This document shows positions 44,601 to 56,304 of a stretch of 64,000 bases of DNA, piece by piece. Origin of the DNA: Proteles cristata cristata (lineage: Eukaryota > Chordata > Mammalia > Carnivora > Hyaenidae); assembly GCA_017311185.1 (NCBI GenBank), contig JAESUZ010000486.1, positions 186,001-250,000 of the forward strand, given 5' to 3'. Positions within the stretch are counted from its first letter, which is position 1; each line of letters starts with the position of its first letter. A model generated the notes under the pieces. That model saw only the letters and a list, made by a program, of their open reading frames with translations, was not told where the DNA came from and ran no database searches. The position numbers and the translations under genes are program-made.

Positions 44601-44816
44601 TGGAGTGCCTGGATGGCTCAGTTGGTTAGGTGTTCGACTATGGCTCAGGTCAGGATCTCACGGTTCATGAGTTTGAGTCCCATATCGGGCTCTGTGCTGA
44701 CAGCTAGCTCAGGGCCTGGAGCCTGCTTTGGACTCTGTGTGTCTCCCTCTCTCTCTGACCCTCCCCTGCTCACGCTGCCTCTCTCTCTCTCAGAAATAAA
44801 TAAAACATTAAAAAAA
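44601..44816 (+). mobile_element. CanSINE, intermediate subfamily
   Basis: Perfect 14-bp TSD AAGAGGAAGTCTCT at 44587-44600 and 44817-44830. Confidence 0.95.
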
Positions 44817-44834
44817 AAGAGGAAGTCTCTCAAT

Positions 44835-45300
44835 CACAGTTCTATTTCAATTGACAACTATATTCATTTTTTTTGCATTCCTCAACATAATGGATAGATT
44901 TAGTTTCTAGACCTCACGAAGGTGAAACACGCCACTTGTCACTAATGAAGAGGACTCCAATTGCTGGCTACTCAAAATTTGGTTTTGGCACAGAGCACAT
45001 GGCAGGAATTTAGCATTTCCAGATATAGAACATAGAGCTGTGGTAGGCAATTCTAGAGCACAAGGAGTATTTGAAATCTTTTTAGAAAGTTTCAGGGCCA
45101 AGAAGTTATCCCAACAGTATTTAAGTGAAGAAAGGAAAAAGGAGGAGGAGGAGAGAAAAGAAGGTAAAATAACTCTGTTTGGAGCTCTTGGGGGTATTAA
45201 ATGAGAGCAGATACATAAAGTGTCCAGCAAGGTTACCAAAATGCACTAAGTTCTCAATAATGTTAGTATTGGGAATTTTACTGAGCAAAAGTAGGGTTAT
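44835..45300. other. Intergenic DNA, no recognised element
   Basis: About 460 bp. A 110-codon minus-strand open frame (44907-45239) resembles no protein known to me and has no supporting signals. Confidence 0.55.
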
Positions 45301-45329
45301 TTAAGATTAAGATTAACTATGTAATTTTG

Positions 45330-45563
45330 GGGCGCCTGGGTGGCGTAGTCGGTTGAGCTTCCGACTTTCGCTTAGGTCATGATCTCGCGGTTCGTGGGTT
45401 CGAGCCCCGCGTCGGGCTCTGTGCTGACTGCCAGCTCGGAGCCTGGAGCCTGTTCCAGTCTGTGACTCCCTCTCTCTCTGACCCTCCCCTGCTCACGCTG
45501 TCTCTCTCTCTCTCTCTCTCTCTCCTGGAAATCAATAAAACATTAAAAAATTAAAAAAAAAAA
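45330..45563 (+). mobile_element. CanSINE, young subfamily
   Basis: Perfect 21-bp TSD, the longest seen here: 45309-45329 and 45564-45584 (AAGATTAACTATGTAATTTT plus G). Confidence 0.97.
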
Positions 45564-46078
45564 AAGATTAACTATGTAATTTTGTTTGCACCTGCAGCAT
45601 CTAGGAATTGGAAAGACATAGCACCTAAAATGAATTCAATTATCACGTGAAATACTGACCAATTAAAGTCACCAATATTGCAAATGGAGTGAGATTTCTT
45701 TCTTTGTTAAGCTGTAATTCCCCAAGTCTGGGTTATTTAGCTCAGCTGGTAGATACATCATGGATTATAGCCATGTACAAGTCAAGCTTTATAAAGAGAA
45801 AGGCATTGAGATGCTAAGATTATGCACCATATCCCATATCCCTATCACGCAAGTAAGTTTGGAGTCACAAGAGGGACTCCAAAAGGGACTACACAAAAGG
45901 GTGCAGTCAGCTTAAAGCAAACACATCTTAATTTCTTGAAAATGTAAAGCATTCCTATAAGTTTACATCATATATAGGAACAAGTTCGAAAACACGTTTT
46001 TCAAGTCCACTAGAGTTCCACATTAAGAGAAGTAATTTTCTTGTTATGACCAATGTGTTTGCTCTCCAAATTTTTTTT

Positions 46079-46189
46079 TTTTTAAGATTTTCTTTTTTTA
46101 AGTAATCTCTACACCCAACGTGGGGCTCGAACCTACAACCCCAAGATCAGGAGTCACATGCTCTACCACTAAGCCGGCCAGGTACCCCT
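46079..46189 (-). mobile_element. Short CanSINE
   Basis: AAGTAATCTCTACACCCAAC, GGGGCTCGAACCTACAACC, head GCCAGGTACCCC. Flanks share CTCCAAAT. Confidence 0.88.
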
Positions 46190-47740
46190 CCAAATGTTTT
46201 TTTTAAAAAGTTGTACATAGAACACAACTTCACAATTGAGGTTTCCAAGATGGTAAGAATCCATTAAGTTTACACCTTAATGATTTCAGATTTTTCTACT
46301 ACAGAGAAAAATAAAAGGCCACAAAAAGAAAACCCAAATTATTCAGGTACTGTATTCAGATTTAGAAGACAAAGATGGGAGTCAACATGAAAATAATAAT
46401 GATCTGATATATGCATTATCTGAACTCACTTTAACCTTGAGGGAATTTCTAAATTTGGAACCTCAAGAAATAAACATTTTAAAGTGAAGTCTTCAGTTAT
46501 TTCTAAATGCTCTGCGATACACTTTAAATGAGAGAAATGAAATATTCTGCTGATTCAAGGCACTAATATCACAAATGCGTTCCCACTAGGTTGGCCAACG
46601 TGTGTAGGAAACATAACTTTTCGTACAAGATTCTGTTCATCATTCCCTGTAGAACATACAAAAAGACCCTGTGATCATTTTCTGGTATTCTTCTCTTTCT
46701 TCGCAAAAATAGAGAAATCGCTGTGTAATTTGTTCTCCTCCAATAAGAGTCCATGGGAATTGTTGCAAGTGGGCGGCACCCTTCCCTCATCTCTTTGCTA
46801 CCTCAGCTTTCTGTAACTTTGATCCCATTTATTTAAGAAGCTTTGCTCATTGAAAAAAAAAAGTAGATCCGTGACAACCACTGCAATATATTAAAAGTGA
46901 TTTATACAGGCTGGCAGCACATTGGAAGTTATGAACTAACAACATATCAATCAACTCTAACAAAAACACACATTTTTCCATTCTGTGAGACAGAAAGTGG
47001 ACAGCAACATGTGCGATGCACCAAAGATCTAAACCCTGAAGATTCTGATTAGGAAATCAAATATCTGGGTATAATAAGGAAATTTCTCCATACGTAATGT
47101 TAAAGAAAATCTAAAGCGGTCTTTTCAAGTCTGTTTCCAGTTTCACAGTAACCCTTCTTCATGGGTAGACCATAACAGAATGAGAATTATTCTCAGAAAT
47201 GTGCTCAGTTATACTTAAGTTGTATTTAACCTCTCAGTGATCTCTGCCTTCATTGGTACTGTGAAAAATAAATAGCCATAGCATGCCTTTCTGGACAGTC
47301 AATAGATTTTATTTACATGGCTTTGAGAAAAGGAGACAAAAGACATCCCTGAACAATTGTCTTTCAGCAATCTCAGTTTTGAGTGGAAAATATAATGCAC
47401 ATGTTTATATGTAAAGCGACTTGCAAATATGCAGGTAAAAACATATCGATAGACAAATAAAGATACAGTGGCTATGAAGTCTCTTGAAGTACACATTTAT
47501 AAACTGACCACCAGACACAGAACTTGGATCCGCAATGGAGAAGAATCGTTATTAGCCTGAAAAAAAAAAAATTAAAATACCACTGCCACCAACCTGGAAA
47601 ATAAAAAAATCACATAGGAAATAGAAAACAATAATCACCGGAAAACCTGTGTCTTGTAAAGATTTCTTTCCACCAGAAGATGCAGAAACATTTTTCCCCC
47701 GAGGTGCAAATGAAAAGGTTTCTCAAGCACCCCCAGTTTC
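46190..47740. other. Repeat-poor region upstream of the CpG island
   Basis: About 1.5 kb without CanSINE, L1 or LTR sequence, the longest such stretch in the intergenic part. No convincing open frame: the minus-strand frame at 46569-46790 has no recognisable product. It may hold promoter-proximal regulatory DNA or a divergent transcript; this is inference from position only. Confidence 0.5.
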
Positions 47741-47870
47741 TTCCCTGCGTTTGCCCCCAGGCGCCAGTGTAGACGGCCCGTATGGACTTTTTTCCGGAGA
47801 GGAGAAGTCGAAATTTGTACTTTATCGGGAGCGGGTGCACTTTTCCCCCCGGCCCCCCTTTCCTCTGCCT

Positions 47871-47879
47871 CCAAGATGG
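47871..47879 (+). promoter_or_regulatory. YY1-type motif
   Basis: CCAAGATGG, the kind of YY1 site usually found just downstream of a CpG-island transcription start. It suggests + strand initiation near 47,840-47,880. Confidence 0.55.
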
Positions 47880-48253
47880 TAGGAAAGTTGTCGTTTCGGA
47901 GGGCAGAGGAGCGGCTCTCTGGTGTTATGTCCTCGCAGTGCCTGTAGTGGTGCTGTAGGAGGCTGCTGCCTCTTCTTGTGCAGCCCCGGCAGCCCTGCCT
48001 TCTTGGCTGGAGAGTATATTCAGGGATTTCCCCTTAATAATCACCGACCCTGGGAGCACTTTTTAGTTTCCAAAATAAAAATATGATCCTCACCCCTCTT
48101 GCTTGACAGGGAAAGGCTCTCGCCGGAGCCCAGGGGGGAGCAGTAGCAGCGGCAGCCGAGCTTCCTAGTCCATTGCCAGCGCCTCTCACTCTGATCTGTC
48201 AGCCCGGCCGAGGGGAAAGGGGGGAAGGAGAAAAAAAAAAAAGCAGCTGAAAG
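47880..48253 (+). other. INO80D: Inferred INO80D non-coding exon 1
   Basis: The region ends at a strong splice donor, CTGAAAG|GTAAGC (48253/48254). The start is a guess from the YY1-type motif and the beginning of the GC-rich block. The sequence has 5' UTR character (GAGCAGTAGCAGCGGCAGCC). A short upstream frame ATG-TCC-TCG-CAG-TGC-CTG-TAG lies at 47927-47947. A pyrimidine tract followed by TTGACAG (48089-48110) resembles an acceptor, so an extra exon boundary is possible. The INO80D start codon is not in view. Confidence 0.5.
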
Positions 48254-48408
48254 GTAAGCAGAGGCGGCCCCAGGCCCGGCCCACATCCCCGGGCTCCCGT
48301 AGGGCGGCGGGCAGGGCCGCGCAGGCAGGGCGGGCGGCGAGCGCGCTTACGTGAGGCCGGGGATCCGCCGGCCCGCGTCAGGCCCCGGGCAGAGAATGAA
48401 AGGGTGAG

Positions 48409-48460
48409 AGGGGCCGGCGCCGGGGTGGCGGGGGCTGGGGCCGCGGGGCCTGGGGGCGCC
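48409..48460 (+). other. G-quadruplex-prone stretch
   Basis: Five or more runs of four to five G on the + strand within 50 bp, just downstream of the inferred exon 1 donor. Confidence 0.7.
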
Positions 48461-49299
48461 CACGGGCGGACGGGCGGGAGGGGGTCCAGCCGGGGCCCGA
48501 GCCGGGCGAGCGGCGCGGCCTGCGCGGGCCGGGGTGGGGGTGTGGGCCCGGGCGGGGGGTTGGGGGGGAGCCGGCTAGGCCTCGGGCCGGCGGGCCCCAC
48601 GGCGGCCGCGCCCTGCCCCGGTACCCCGGGCCTCCGCGCGCCCCTCCGGCTCCCCCGGGGCCTCCGGGCGGAACGGCGGCGCTGCGGGGCCGGATCGTGC
48701 GCCGGCCGGGAGGCTCCCCCGCGGGGCGGCAGGCCCGGGGTGCCGGGACAGGGGCGTCAGGGCCTAGGAGTGGGGAATGGGCACCCGCCCGGCCCTTCCC
48801 CTGGTCTCTCGCAGACGACCCCCCTTCGATTCCGGTAATAGTTGAATTTATTTATCCCCCTCTGCGCTCCGGGCGGCCAGGCCGGGGCGGGGCGGGCGGC
48901 CTGGCGGGCGTGGGGTGGGGTGGAGGGGCGGTGAGGAGTCAGGTGCAGCCGCGGCCCGGAAAGTTTCCTTTTAGGCCCGAATTGGGGGGTTGCCCTCCTT
49001 TCGGGGAGCCCTGGTCCTAGCGCCCGCGACCCCCGAGGGCGTGGGGGAGAGCACTCGGCTATTTTGCAACTCTTTGCCAGTTCCTGTCCATTGAAGGTAC
49101 TCCGCCCCTGCACCCCTCGCCCGCGCCCCACCCCACTCCCCGGCGAGCCCTTCCCGGGCCGCAAACTCCAGCCGCTCCCCCCGGAGCCCCCAGGCTGGGG
49201 AGAGGGCCTTCTCGGCCCCTTTGGAAAAGTTTTCCAGATATATTTCTTAGCTTATTAGTTAGTGACTGGGCTTTTGCTGTGGGAAAGGAGGAGGTAAAT

Positions 49300-51780
49300 T
49301 CAGGTGGCATTTCTCCTGGGCAGGCTCTCCTGATCGCCCTTTTAGCCCTTACTCCAGAAACCGGGGGGGTTCATTTCAGATTCAGCACCCGCCCTCCTTT
49401 CGTCTCGAACTCCTCCGGGTCGCAAGCCCCCTTTCCTGGACGGTCCCCGCAGAGGGGAGAGACGAAGGGAGCGGCGAGGAGACTGTCATTAGAGGGGGCT
49501 GGATTTCTGGAGCAGCCCCCAGACGTGGGAGTTTCCGGTCCTATTTGGTCAGTGGCTGGTGAATCAGACACACGATCGGACCCCGAGGGGGAGACCCTGG
49601 TTGTCAGGACGCTCGGAAGCATTAAAAATTAGGAGGGAGAGGAGGTGGGCAGGGCAGCTCCCGAAACCAAGTCTACAGTTTAAGGAGGAGTAGTTTATTT
49701 ATTCAGACAATAACTACTTGGATTGATGTGATATTCTTATGTCCGACCCTAGACATCGAAAATTGGGGATTTTTAAGGAAACTTGGTATTACCACAATTC
49801 AGAAGGGTCTGTGGAAGAGCCCTCAGGGAACTGAACATAGCTGACACTGTGGTTTTGGTAATTTTTTTTTTTTCTGTGTTTAAATGGATTCAATTTTAGT
49901 TTTATTTTGGTGCCTCAAGCTTTGAAAGTTGCAAAAAAAAAAAGTAAAGAGCTTAAATTTCCAGATCTAGATTTCCTGGTTTTCAGGGTTGGGATGTTTC
50001 CTGTGGCTACCCTTAACCACTTTCTGGTTGTTGTCTAGGATGGAAGTGGAAATGTGAATGTCCCCTGCCCCCGCGACCAGCCCCTGGTGTGGGCCAGTTT
50101 GCAAGTTAGTTTTCCTCTTTTTTGTTCTTTTTTTTTTTTTTCCCCTCCCTTCTTTTTTTAGCAGCCCTAGGCCATTATGGTGTGTGTCTGTGTGTGCGTC
50201 CCACCCGGTGTCTGGCTGTAGTTCACAGAGGTGTTCCACATTCTAACCACACGCACCCCCGGCCCCCAGCACCGTTACCTAGTGCGAAGCTGGCACTTGA
50301 GAGCTATGGATGACCCATGACCTGGTCTGACTTCTGTCAGGGGTGGAAGTGAGACTGCTCCTGTGATTCTTACCTGTGTGTCTTTTCCTTTTGTCTGCCT
50401 AAAATAAACTCCTTCTGTTTCCCCACAGTGATAGATATCCAGCCAGTTAGCATTTTACTTAAGCAAAGCTTGATATTTGAGGTATGGATTTCATACAGAA
50501 ATGCAAATTACATTTAATGGTTGTTCAACGTTATCGATTAATCGAAATTGCTTATTGACTTGGACGTTCTCATGTACTTGTGTACCCAGAATTGTTACTT
50601 GTATTTTAGCTGGCCCTTATTTTTAGAGCATGTTGGATGGAAGAAATCGTTCAGTGATACTCTTTTCCTAGAACATTTTAGGATTAAAAAAAAAAACCTC
50701 TTTGCCCCATAATTTGTTATCTTTAAAGTATATTACCGACTTCTCACATACACAGGCTTTCCAAAACTGTGTATGTACAAATCCCAGAGTCTTTACTTGT
50801 TCCCACTCTGTCCCAAGCCTATAGAAATTTCCTAATCTAATTGCCTCATGGGCTACTCTAGTCCTGAAGGAATGGAGGATTTGGTGATTTTAAAAGTTAT
50901 ATTTTACTTGAAACTAATAAGACTTTCAGGGCAAATATTGAATTAATTTTAGATTGCTAAGGTAATATATGTTTCACTATTAAATATTCAGTTTCAAAAG
51001 AAGATGCTGGCTGTAACTTTTAAGTGTGAAATAATCACGTTTTATTTCCTCTGAAAGACTGTACAAGGAAATTTGCATGCCCTCACCCCAGCTATGTTCC
51101 TCAAGAAATCCTATTACTACAATTTTGGAGAAAGGAGATCTTAGTTTATATGAAAGGCTTCAAGATTTTGAAGTCGGAGCACTCAAACATGGTATCTCAA
51201 AAAAAATGCTGATCCATTCATTCTTACCTGAGCTGTTCCCCAGGGGTTAGTAGCTCTCACTGTCCAGGTTTGGATCAGTAGTTCTGGGTAATGAGAGGTC
51301 ACTTATATCTGAGTACAGTTAGCAACAGTCTCAGACTTCTAACACCCCTCTTCCGCCCTCCCCCCTCCCACACCTGGTAACTTGTAAACAATAGATGAAT
51401 GGGTGAGTCTGGGTTGGAGGCAGCAAATTGTCCCCAAAGCAGATACTCTGCAGAGTATACAATGGAGTCACATTTAAGTCCATTTAACTTATGCTAATAC
51501 CACTCTGCTTTGCAAAACAAACAGGAATGGAATCTCCTTCCCACTACATCTGGCACAGGTCTGTCCCAGAGTCCTCACTGTAATGGCTAGTTTTAGACAC
51601 TGCCTCTGGCTCTTTTGAGACACTTTCAGAGATAACTATTGACTAAAGCTTAACGTTAGTAAAACCTTAGGCCTCGTTCTTTTCCACCTTGCACTTATGC
51701 CAGGCTACTTGGTTCTGATTCTTTCCCAGAACGTGATTGGTTTTTAAACAGCTTTTTGGTTCAATTTTATTTGTAGTGTG
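49300..51780 (+). other. INO80D: Inferred INO80D intron 1, proximal part
   Basis: About 2.5 kb with no CanSINE and no repeat I recognise, apart from short T and A runs (e.g. 49861-49873, 50131-50142). The first few hundred bases are still GC-rich. Scarcity of young repeats next to the promoter contrasts with the SINE-dense flanks. Confidence 0.55.
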
Positions 51781-51784
51781 GTAT

Positions 51785-51965
51785 CCTGCCGTCAGACACA
51801 TTTGGACTGGGTGTTGGGTTCTGATCCCAGCTCTTCCACTGGGAGGGTTACTTAATGTAGAGTTTCTTTATCTGTAAAATGGAAATGGAACATTTTTTGA
51901 TGTAAGGATTAGATGAGATGGCCCATGTGCTTGGCTCTTGGTAGGTGCTCATTAACTATTCTAAC
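51785..51965 (-). repeat. MIR
   Basis: Antisense MIR: CTGATCCCAGCTCTTCCACT, TTTATCTGTAAAATGGAAAT, TTGGTAGGTGCTCATTAACT. Confidence 0.8.
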
Positions 51966-52199
51966 CCACCTTAACTTTTTTTTTTTTTAATTAAAACTAT
52001 GTAAATACCATTTCTTGTATTTGTTTGCTTTTTCCTGACTACAAGTTATACAGGCTCACATTCATCCCACTCAGCCCAATCTGTCACGCTCAGGAGGTAT
52101 AACCACTGTTAACATTTTTGGTTGTGTTTTCTCTCCTTGTGTGATTGGATGTGCACACACCTCAGTCTCAGGATCTTGCATTTAGCAGTGTTAAAGAGC

Positions 52200-52420
52200 G
52201 TGGAGATGGAGTTTGTGTTGGTTAAGTGTTTGGGCTCTGACCTCAGACTGGCCTGGAATCTCTCATGACTTGGATCAACTACTTAATTTCGTTAAGTCTC
52301 GGTTTCTTCATCTGTGCAAAGGGCTGACAGTAATGCCTTTATCATAGGGTTGCCGTGACAGTTGAATGAGGAATTTCGCTGAGTTTTTAGAATGGTGCCT
52401 GGTGCGTGACTTCCATATAA
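52200..52420 (-). repeat. MIR
   Basis: Antisense MIR: TTTGGGCTCTGACCTCAGAC, GTCTCGGTTTCTTCATCTGT, CATAGGGTTGCCGTGACAGT. Confidence 0.8.
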
Positions 52421-52424
52421 TATT

Positions 52425-52930
52425 TTTCTCTAAAGATTTTTCAGGTTATGGATGTGTTTTCAACACCAATAAGTTCTTGGCTCCGTATGTATTACTAAGA
52501 ATTTAATGCTAATACTATATTTGAGTATGGATAGAATATTATAATTACCTTCACGGGGGAAATCAGTTTTTGTGCCACTGGAAAGTTAGCAGTATGTTCA
52601 TAGAAGTTGCAGCGGCTTGATGGTGGTCTAGCTGTTGGATTCTGTGAGTTGGCAGATGTAAAGGACCGGTAAGTGCACCAGTAGGCAAGGAAAGGGGGTT
52701 CGCTTTACTTCTAGCTGCTCCTTTGGAAGCCTTGTAGTTATCTGCCTGCTGGTGTGTGTGCTGCAGCGCTGTGAGGAAGTCTGTGACTTTGGTGGGCTCA
52801 CCTTGGGACCCTGGGAGGTTTACCTGGGGCCATGGTGGGAGTTACCAGAACCCACGCTGTTTCATTCCTTTACTGGATTCGTTTCCTCTTGGCCACTGTG
52901 GCCTTGTAATACGGAGACACATTCTCTGCC
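52425..52930 (+). other. Inferred INO80D intron, no recognised element
   Basis: About 500 bp with no repeat or exon recognised. Confidence 0.5.
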
Positions 52931-53952
52931 CTTGAGGAGTTTTTAGTCTAGTTGGGGGGAGGGCGAGGCTGACATTTACAACATTGAATGATAAGGGATA
53001 GATTAGCCTGGAGGAAGAGAACCTATTTATTCTGGCCTCGGGGTAAGCCTTAAAGAAAAGAAGGACTTTCCAGGCGTTCTAGACTTTTAGGGTTTCTGCC
53101 CTAAGCGAAGGGGAGGAGTTAGAAAGGCATTCCGAGAGGTGGGACCTACTGGTACGAATAAATGCCTGAGGACAAAAGAGTGTTCTGTGTTGCAAATTGT
53201 AGGAGTTGTAGGAATAGGAATAAATGGTGGGAGGGGGAGAGGTCAGCTCTCCAGGTCCTGGGGAGTTTAAGTGATGGGCTCCAGAATTTGGATTCCTTTT
53301 ACAATTGTGAGCAGACCTTGAAGGGCTCTGGCCAAATAAATTATTTGTGTCTTAGAGGATCTGAGTTATACAAAGATTGAACTGAAGGAGGGCAAGACTG
53401 GAGTAGACCAGAGAGGCAGCTGCTGAGAAGAGATGGAAGGTTTGAACTGAGGCATTGGCAGTGGCAGTGGAGGTGGAGACAAGTCAGTGGACAGGCTGGT
53501 CACAGAGGTAAAGTGGTCTGCGGAGGTTGGCCAGATGTCAGTTTGGGGGCCATGCTGTGGAGAGGACAGCTGAAGCTGTAGAAGCGGAAACATTTGGCTC
53601 ACTCTGGTTCTTAATCTTTTGGGGGAATCGGATGAACTCTGGATTCTTCTCCAGAAGAGTGCATTTATGCGTGGTTACAATTTACATGTGGTTTGCAACT
53701 TGGGATCATAATCTGTAGTCTTGGGGTAGATGTAGAGCGGAAGATGAGATGGGCTGTAGAAATGTTCTGTTTGATTCACTTTATATATATAAAATTTGGG
53801 ACTTTGTCACTGCTATTTCATAGATGAAGAAACCGATTGATAAAGTAACTTGCACCAGATCACGCATCTCTATTTTAACAGTTTAATGAGAAATCTGGAT
53901 ATTTACCTTTTGAAAAATTGCTAAGATTTAGAAACCTCGGATCTGCATTTAT

Positions 53953-54053
53953 CCCCCTTCCTTCCTTCCTTCCTCCCTCCCTCCCTCCCTCTCTCTCTCT
54001 TTCTTTCTTTTTCTTTCTTTCCCTTCCTTCCTTCCTTCCTCTTTCTCTCTTTC

Positions 54054-54085
<32 letters not shown>

Positions 54086-54123
54086 TTCTGTCTCTTTCTC
54101 TCTCTCTCTCTCTCTTTCTTTCC

Positions 54124-54175
<52 letters not shown>

Positions 54176-54201
54176 TCCCTCTCTCTCTCTTTTCTTTTTT
54201 T
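53953..54201 (+). repeat. 249-bp polypyrimidine tract (TTCC/CCCT/TTTC)
   Basis: Only C and T on the + strand except one G at 54090. Composed of TTCC, CCCT, TC and TTTC blocks, many mirror-symmetric, and so able in principle to form H-DNA. Confidence 0.97.
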
Positions 54202-54335
54202 ATATCACAGCAACTTGCTAGAACTGGTTTGAGTCAGTTACCTTTAGATGAGCCAAAGTCTGTCCCTGTCCCACCCCTGTGGCCCAGTTAGGTGTTTCAG
54301 CTTGCATCCCTACAAAATAAGAATAAGAGTCTTGG

Positions 54336-54551
54336 GGCGCCTGGGTGGCTCAGTTGGTTAAGCGTCCCACTTCAGCTCAGGTCATGATCTCATGGTTTGT
54401 GGGTTCCAGCCCCGCATCAGGCTCTGTACTGACAGTCAGCTCAGAGCCCAGAGCCTCCTTCAGATTCTGTGTCTCCCTCTCTCTTTGACGCTGCCCTGCT
54501 CACGCTGTCTCTCTCTTTCTCAAAAATAAATAAAACATTAAATTATTTTTA
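54336..54551 (+). mobile_element. CanSINE, intermediate subfamily
   Basis: Head GGGGCGCCTGGGTGGCTCAG. Flanks share AAGAATAAG and GTCTTGGGG. Confidence 0.93.
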
Positions 54552-54764
54552 AAGAATAAGTCTTGGGGAACATTGACATTTTAAGTGTGGGAGCAAGAGA
54601 AAGGAAGCCACAGAGCTGCCAGAAAGCTTTTCAAGAAAGAGAAGGTGGTCAACAGTATGAAACACTGCAGAGAGGTTAAGTAAGATAAGGATGGAAAAGT
54701 GTATGTGGAATTTAGCAACAGAGAGGCCATTAGTTTCAGGTTCTTAGAACAAAAGAACTTTGAG

Positions 54765-55190
54765 GACTATAGCTATAACTTAGTTTTTCTTCTGGTCCTG
54801 CAGTATAGGGTTTCTGTCGCAATCCTGGGTGACCGTGGCTTGGATGGGGACTCACAAGCCTTTGTTGTAAAGGTTTATTAAGTGGAACTCATCAGTGCTG
54901 CAACCAAATCAAGCACTGCTTCGTTCCCTGATACTTCGCATCATGAGAATATCAGGATATAGAGACTCTATGGAATGTAGAAAATATTTTTAACATTGGA
55001 TTTTTAATATAGATTATATGGTTTGTTCTTAGTGGATTCTGTTACTCTAGCCCCAAGAAGGTGGGAGGGCCTGACTTAATGGAGAATTATACTATACCAT
55101 TCAGAAAACCACTAGCAGCTGGAGAGTGCATTTTAGCCCTGCAGATTCTAGATTAAAATGATAATGCCAATAAACTACTACTTACTGCTT
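54765..55190 (+). other. Inferred INO80D intron, no recognised element
   Basis: About 425 bp; nothing supported beyond the possible tail of the old repeat at 52930. Confidence 0.5.
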
Positions 55191-55194
55191 CTAA

Positions 55195-55400
55195 TAGTTG
55201 TTAAGATTAAGTGATTACTATGTGCTGGGTACCATGCTAAGTACGGTTCATGAAATACCTAATTTAATTCTCCTGAACGGCACAGTGAGGTGCATACTAT
55301 TACAGTCCTCTCTTTTACATAGGAGAAAACTGGAACCTGATTACTTGCCCAAGGTCACACACCAAGTACCTAGCAGAACCAGACTGGAGCAACATCTCTG
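55195..55400 (+). repeat. MIR, well preserved
   Basis: ACTATGTGCTGGGTACCATG, then CTTTTACATAGGAGAAAACT and TTGCCCAAGGTCACACACCA. Confidence 0.88.
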
Positions 55401-55755
55401 ACACATGCTAGAGCCCGGGAATGTCTCCTGCCACAAAAACTATCCTTATCTTTCTAATAAGTCAGCCACGGAACTCACTAGCTTAAGGGCCATGTTAACT
55501 TAAATTCATAATGCAGACTCATTTGTACAGCAAAGTATTTGGCACATATTAGATACTCAATAAGCATTTATTTCGTTTATTTTTAAATATCTTAATTATG
55601 CTGAATATAATTTATGTTTTGGGGTGATAGGCAATTTTTCTCACTGATCTTTCTCTTCCGATCACGTCAATGGGGAGAGTTTCATCTTTTCTTAATTTTA
55701 CCGCTTTTCACGTTGCTATGTGCAATGTTAGTTGCTGTTGTTGTTTTTTATTTTT

Positions 55756-55990
55756 ATTTTTAAAAAAATTTTTTAAATGTTTTATTTATTTCTAGGCAAG
55801 AGAGGGAGAGAGAGAGACAGCGTGAGCAGGAGAGGGTCAGAGAGCGAAGGAGTCACAGACTCCGAAACAGGCTCCAGGCCCTGAGCTGGCAGTCAGCACA
55901 GAGCCCGACGCGGGGCTCGAACCCATGAACCGCGAGATCATAACCTAAGCGAAAGTTGGACGCTTAACCGACTAAGCCACCCAGGCGCCC
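55756..55990 (-). mobile_element. CanSINE, young subfamily
   Basis: TTTATTTCTAGGCAAGAGAG tail junction and complete head GCCACCCAGGCGCCCC. Confidence 0.94.
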
Positions 55991-56091
55991 CACTTGCTGT
56001 TTTTTAAATCAGTATACTCCGCTGTCTTGTATCTTACTACCTTTTTATGCTCCGTGAAGTTGAATTAAAACTTCCTTCAAAAAAAGCTTAA

Positions 56092-56289
56092 GGGGCATTT
56101 AGGTGACTCAGAAGGTTAACTCTAGATTTTGGCTCAGGTCCTGGCCCCAGGGTCATAGGATCAAGCCACGCCTCGGGCTCATAGAGCCTGCTTAAGATTT
56201 TCTCTCTCCCTCCTCCCCTCTCCCTGACTCCTGCCTGTGCACTGTCACTCTCTCTCTCTCAAAAAAAATAATAAAAATAAAATAATTTT
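56092..56289 (+). mobile_element. CanSINE, old
   Basis: Perfect 11-bp TSD AAAAAGCTTAA at 56081-56091 and 56290-56300. Confidence 0.92.
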
Positions 56290-56304
56290 AAAAAGCTTAA
56301 AATG

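Larger units (their letters stand above)
47740..49300 (+). promoter_or_regulatory. INO80D: CpG island, inferred INO80D promoter
   Basis: A block very rich in G, C and CpG (densest about 48100-49180) in otherwise AT-rich DNA. It contains a YY1-type motif (47871-47879), GC boxes (GGGGCGGGGCGGGC at 48884-48897) and many G runs. In mammals INO80D, encoding a subunit of the INO80 chromatin-remodelling complex, lies downstream of NDUFS1 in the same direction. The island is about 37 kb past the NDUFS1 stop, which fits. No TATA box is seen, as usual for such promoters. The island is seen in the sequence; the gene name is inference. Confidence 0.8.
52930..54760 (+). repeat. Old mammalian interspersed repeat, family uncertain
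   Basis: Phrases such as ACCTTGAAGGGCTCTGGCC, GGCAAGACTGGAGTAGACCA, GGTGGTCAACAGTATGAAAC and GCAGAGAGGTTAAGTAAGAT resemble a widespread ancient repeat. A simple repeat and a CanSINE interrupt it. Confidence 0.5.

Noticed and set aside
46569..46790. 73-codon minus-strand frame near the CpG island
   Set aside because: No recognisable protein and no splice-site or promoter evidence for a minus-strand gene.
48404..48838. 144-codon plus-strand and overlapping minus-strand open frames in the CpG island
   Set aside because: GC-rich DNA lacks stop codons. The products are Gly/Ala/Pro/Arg-rich, and frames are open on both strands at once, as expected of composition and not of coding.
53918..54232. 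104-codon frame rich in Ser, Leu and Phe
   Set aside because: It is the translation of the polypyrimidine microsatellite.
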